Assembly: GCA_030041215.1 (NCBI GenBank)
Contig: JASHOH010000117.1
Coordinates: 17,772 to 81,771 of the forward strand
Direction: 5' to 3'
Length of the DNA stretch: 64,000 nt
Source: Candidatus Sulfotelmatobacter sp.
GTDB taxonomy: Bacteria > Acidobacteriota > Terriglobia > Terriglobales > Acidobacteriaceae
Part shown: positions 63,599 to 64,000 of the stretch, piece by piece
Position numbering within the stretch: the stretch's first letter is position 1
Layout of the letters: each line of letters starts with the position of its first letter
Position numbers and translations under genes: made by a program
Notes under the pieces: generated by a model
The model's input: the letters and a program-made list of their open reading frames with translations, nothing else
Told to the model about the DNA's origin: nothing
The model's database searches: none

Positions 63599-64000
63599 AT
63601 GAACCTGAAACCTGCACATCCCCGCCCGAAATCACATCCTCCAGACCTGGCTGCTAACGCAACCGCCAGCCGGAGCCAGATCGCAAAACGCCGAAGCAAT
63701 CGCATGGCGCTCCACGCTTCTGTCCGGTTATCCGGAGAAGATCGGCAGAAATGTTCCTTTATGATGCCGGCCAAGGCCACGAAGTTGAATAAGCACGGCG
63801 CTGCCATTCAACTCAGTCGTGAGCTTCTGGTGGGCTCGGTGGTGTCCGTAAACAACAAGCAAGGCACCAAGCTCTCGGCCCGCGTAGTTGCGCAGTTGGC
63901 GGCACTAGAGGGCGTTTCCACGTACGCAATCGAGTTTGTCGAGCAAGACGAACGGGCGGAAACCTTTTGGGGAATTATCTTCCCGCCGAACACCTCAAAC
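63599..64000 (+). CDS. PilZ domain protein, cut off by the window end
   Basis: An open frame from ATG 63599 runs off the right edge; the 134 residues seen contain a PilZ-type domain. RRSNRMALHASVRLSGED (about 33-50) is the arginine-rich start, NKHGAAIQLSRELLVGSVV (about 70-88) the central strands, and YAIEFVEQDE plus FWGIIFPPNTSN the ending common in acidobacterial PilZ proteins. The usual D/N-x-S-x-x-G motif is replaced by NKHGAAIQL, so c-di-GMP binding is uncertain. Confidence 0.7.
   Translation, partial: MNLKPAHPRPKSHPPDLAANATASRSQIAKRRSNRMALHASVRLSGEDRQKCSFMMPAKATKLNKHGAAIQLSRELLVGSVVSVNNKQGTKLSARVVAQLAALEGVSTYAIEFVEQDERAETFWGIIFPPNTSN

Noticed and set aside
62450..64000. Search for a second copy of the tRNA-Ser 3' end
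   Set aside because: None seen by eye, so no second attachment site is claimed in the window.

Overview
The window looks like chromosomal DNA of a soil-type Acidobacteriota (Terriglobia/Koribacter-like). This is inferred from gene content: a PilZ protein ending in FWGIIFPP, a receiver-DUF4388 regulator, an ASPIC/UnbV beta-propeller with a Tat signal, a YVTN-type lipoprotein and an isoquinoline-oxidoreductase-type molybdoenzyme. Short palindromic repeats between genes fit the same picture. G+C is moderately high (judged by eye). No rRNA is present; there is one tRNA.

Layout. 0.1-4.1 kb: M24 peptidase, DUF1624-type membrane acyltransferase, TPR-like membrane protein, PilZ protein. 4.2-10.1 kb: molybdenum block with the small and large subunits of a periplasmic molybdenum hydroxylase, then moeA, moaC, a receiver-DUF4388 regulator and a MoaB/MogA protein. 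10.1-14.1 kb: YggX, two glycosyltransferases, ribokinase. 14.4-21 kb: small membrane proteins, HAD hydrolase, YhaM-type exoribonuclease, SurA-type isomerase, SpoIIE-type phosphatase, a TPR/MA-like metallopeptidase. 21-28.9 kb: M1-like metallopeptidase, response regulator, aconitase, a lone MacB-like permease. 29.3-34 kb: an envelope glycan block (GT39-type transferase, polytopic membrane protein, 2OG-Fe(II) oxygenase, DPM1-like GT2), followed by a REC-GGDEF protein at 34.4-35.4 kb. 35.4-37.5 kb: repeat-rich region with a broken BrnT/BrnA-type toxin-antitoxin pair. 37.5-39.6 kb: leuC and leuD. 40-47.8 kb: MdtABC-like RND system. 48-52 kb: beta-propeller lipoprotein, then a compact type III polyketide synthase / FAD oxidoreductase / YceI operon. 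52.2-56 kb: histidine kinase, NarL-type regulator and ASPIC/UnbV protein in one operon. 56-61 kb: ABC exporter, MacB-type ABC pair, esterase. 61.1 kb to the end: tRNA-Ser(UGA) with a tyrosine integrase just downstream, marking the start of an integrated element whose far end is outside the window, then an unknown protein and a cut-off PilZ gene.

The most noteworthy items are the type III PKS / flavoprotein / YceI operon (a possible lipid-quinone pathway), several families of REP-like palindromes, one apparently inserted in frame inside moeA and one split by another repeat, a frameshifted brnT next to an intact antitoxin gene and a perfect palindrome, and the tRNA-Ser integration site.
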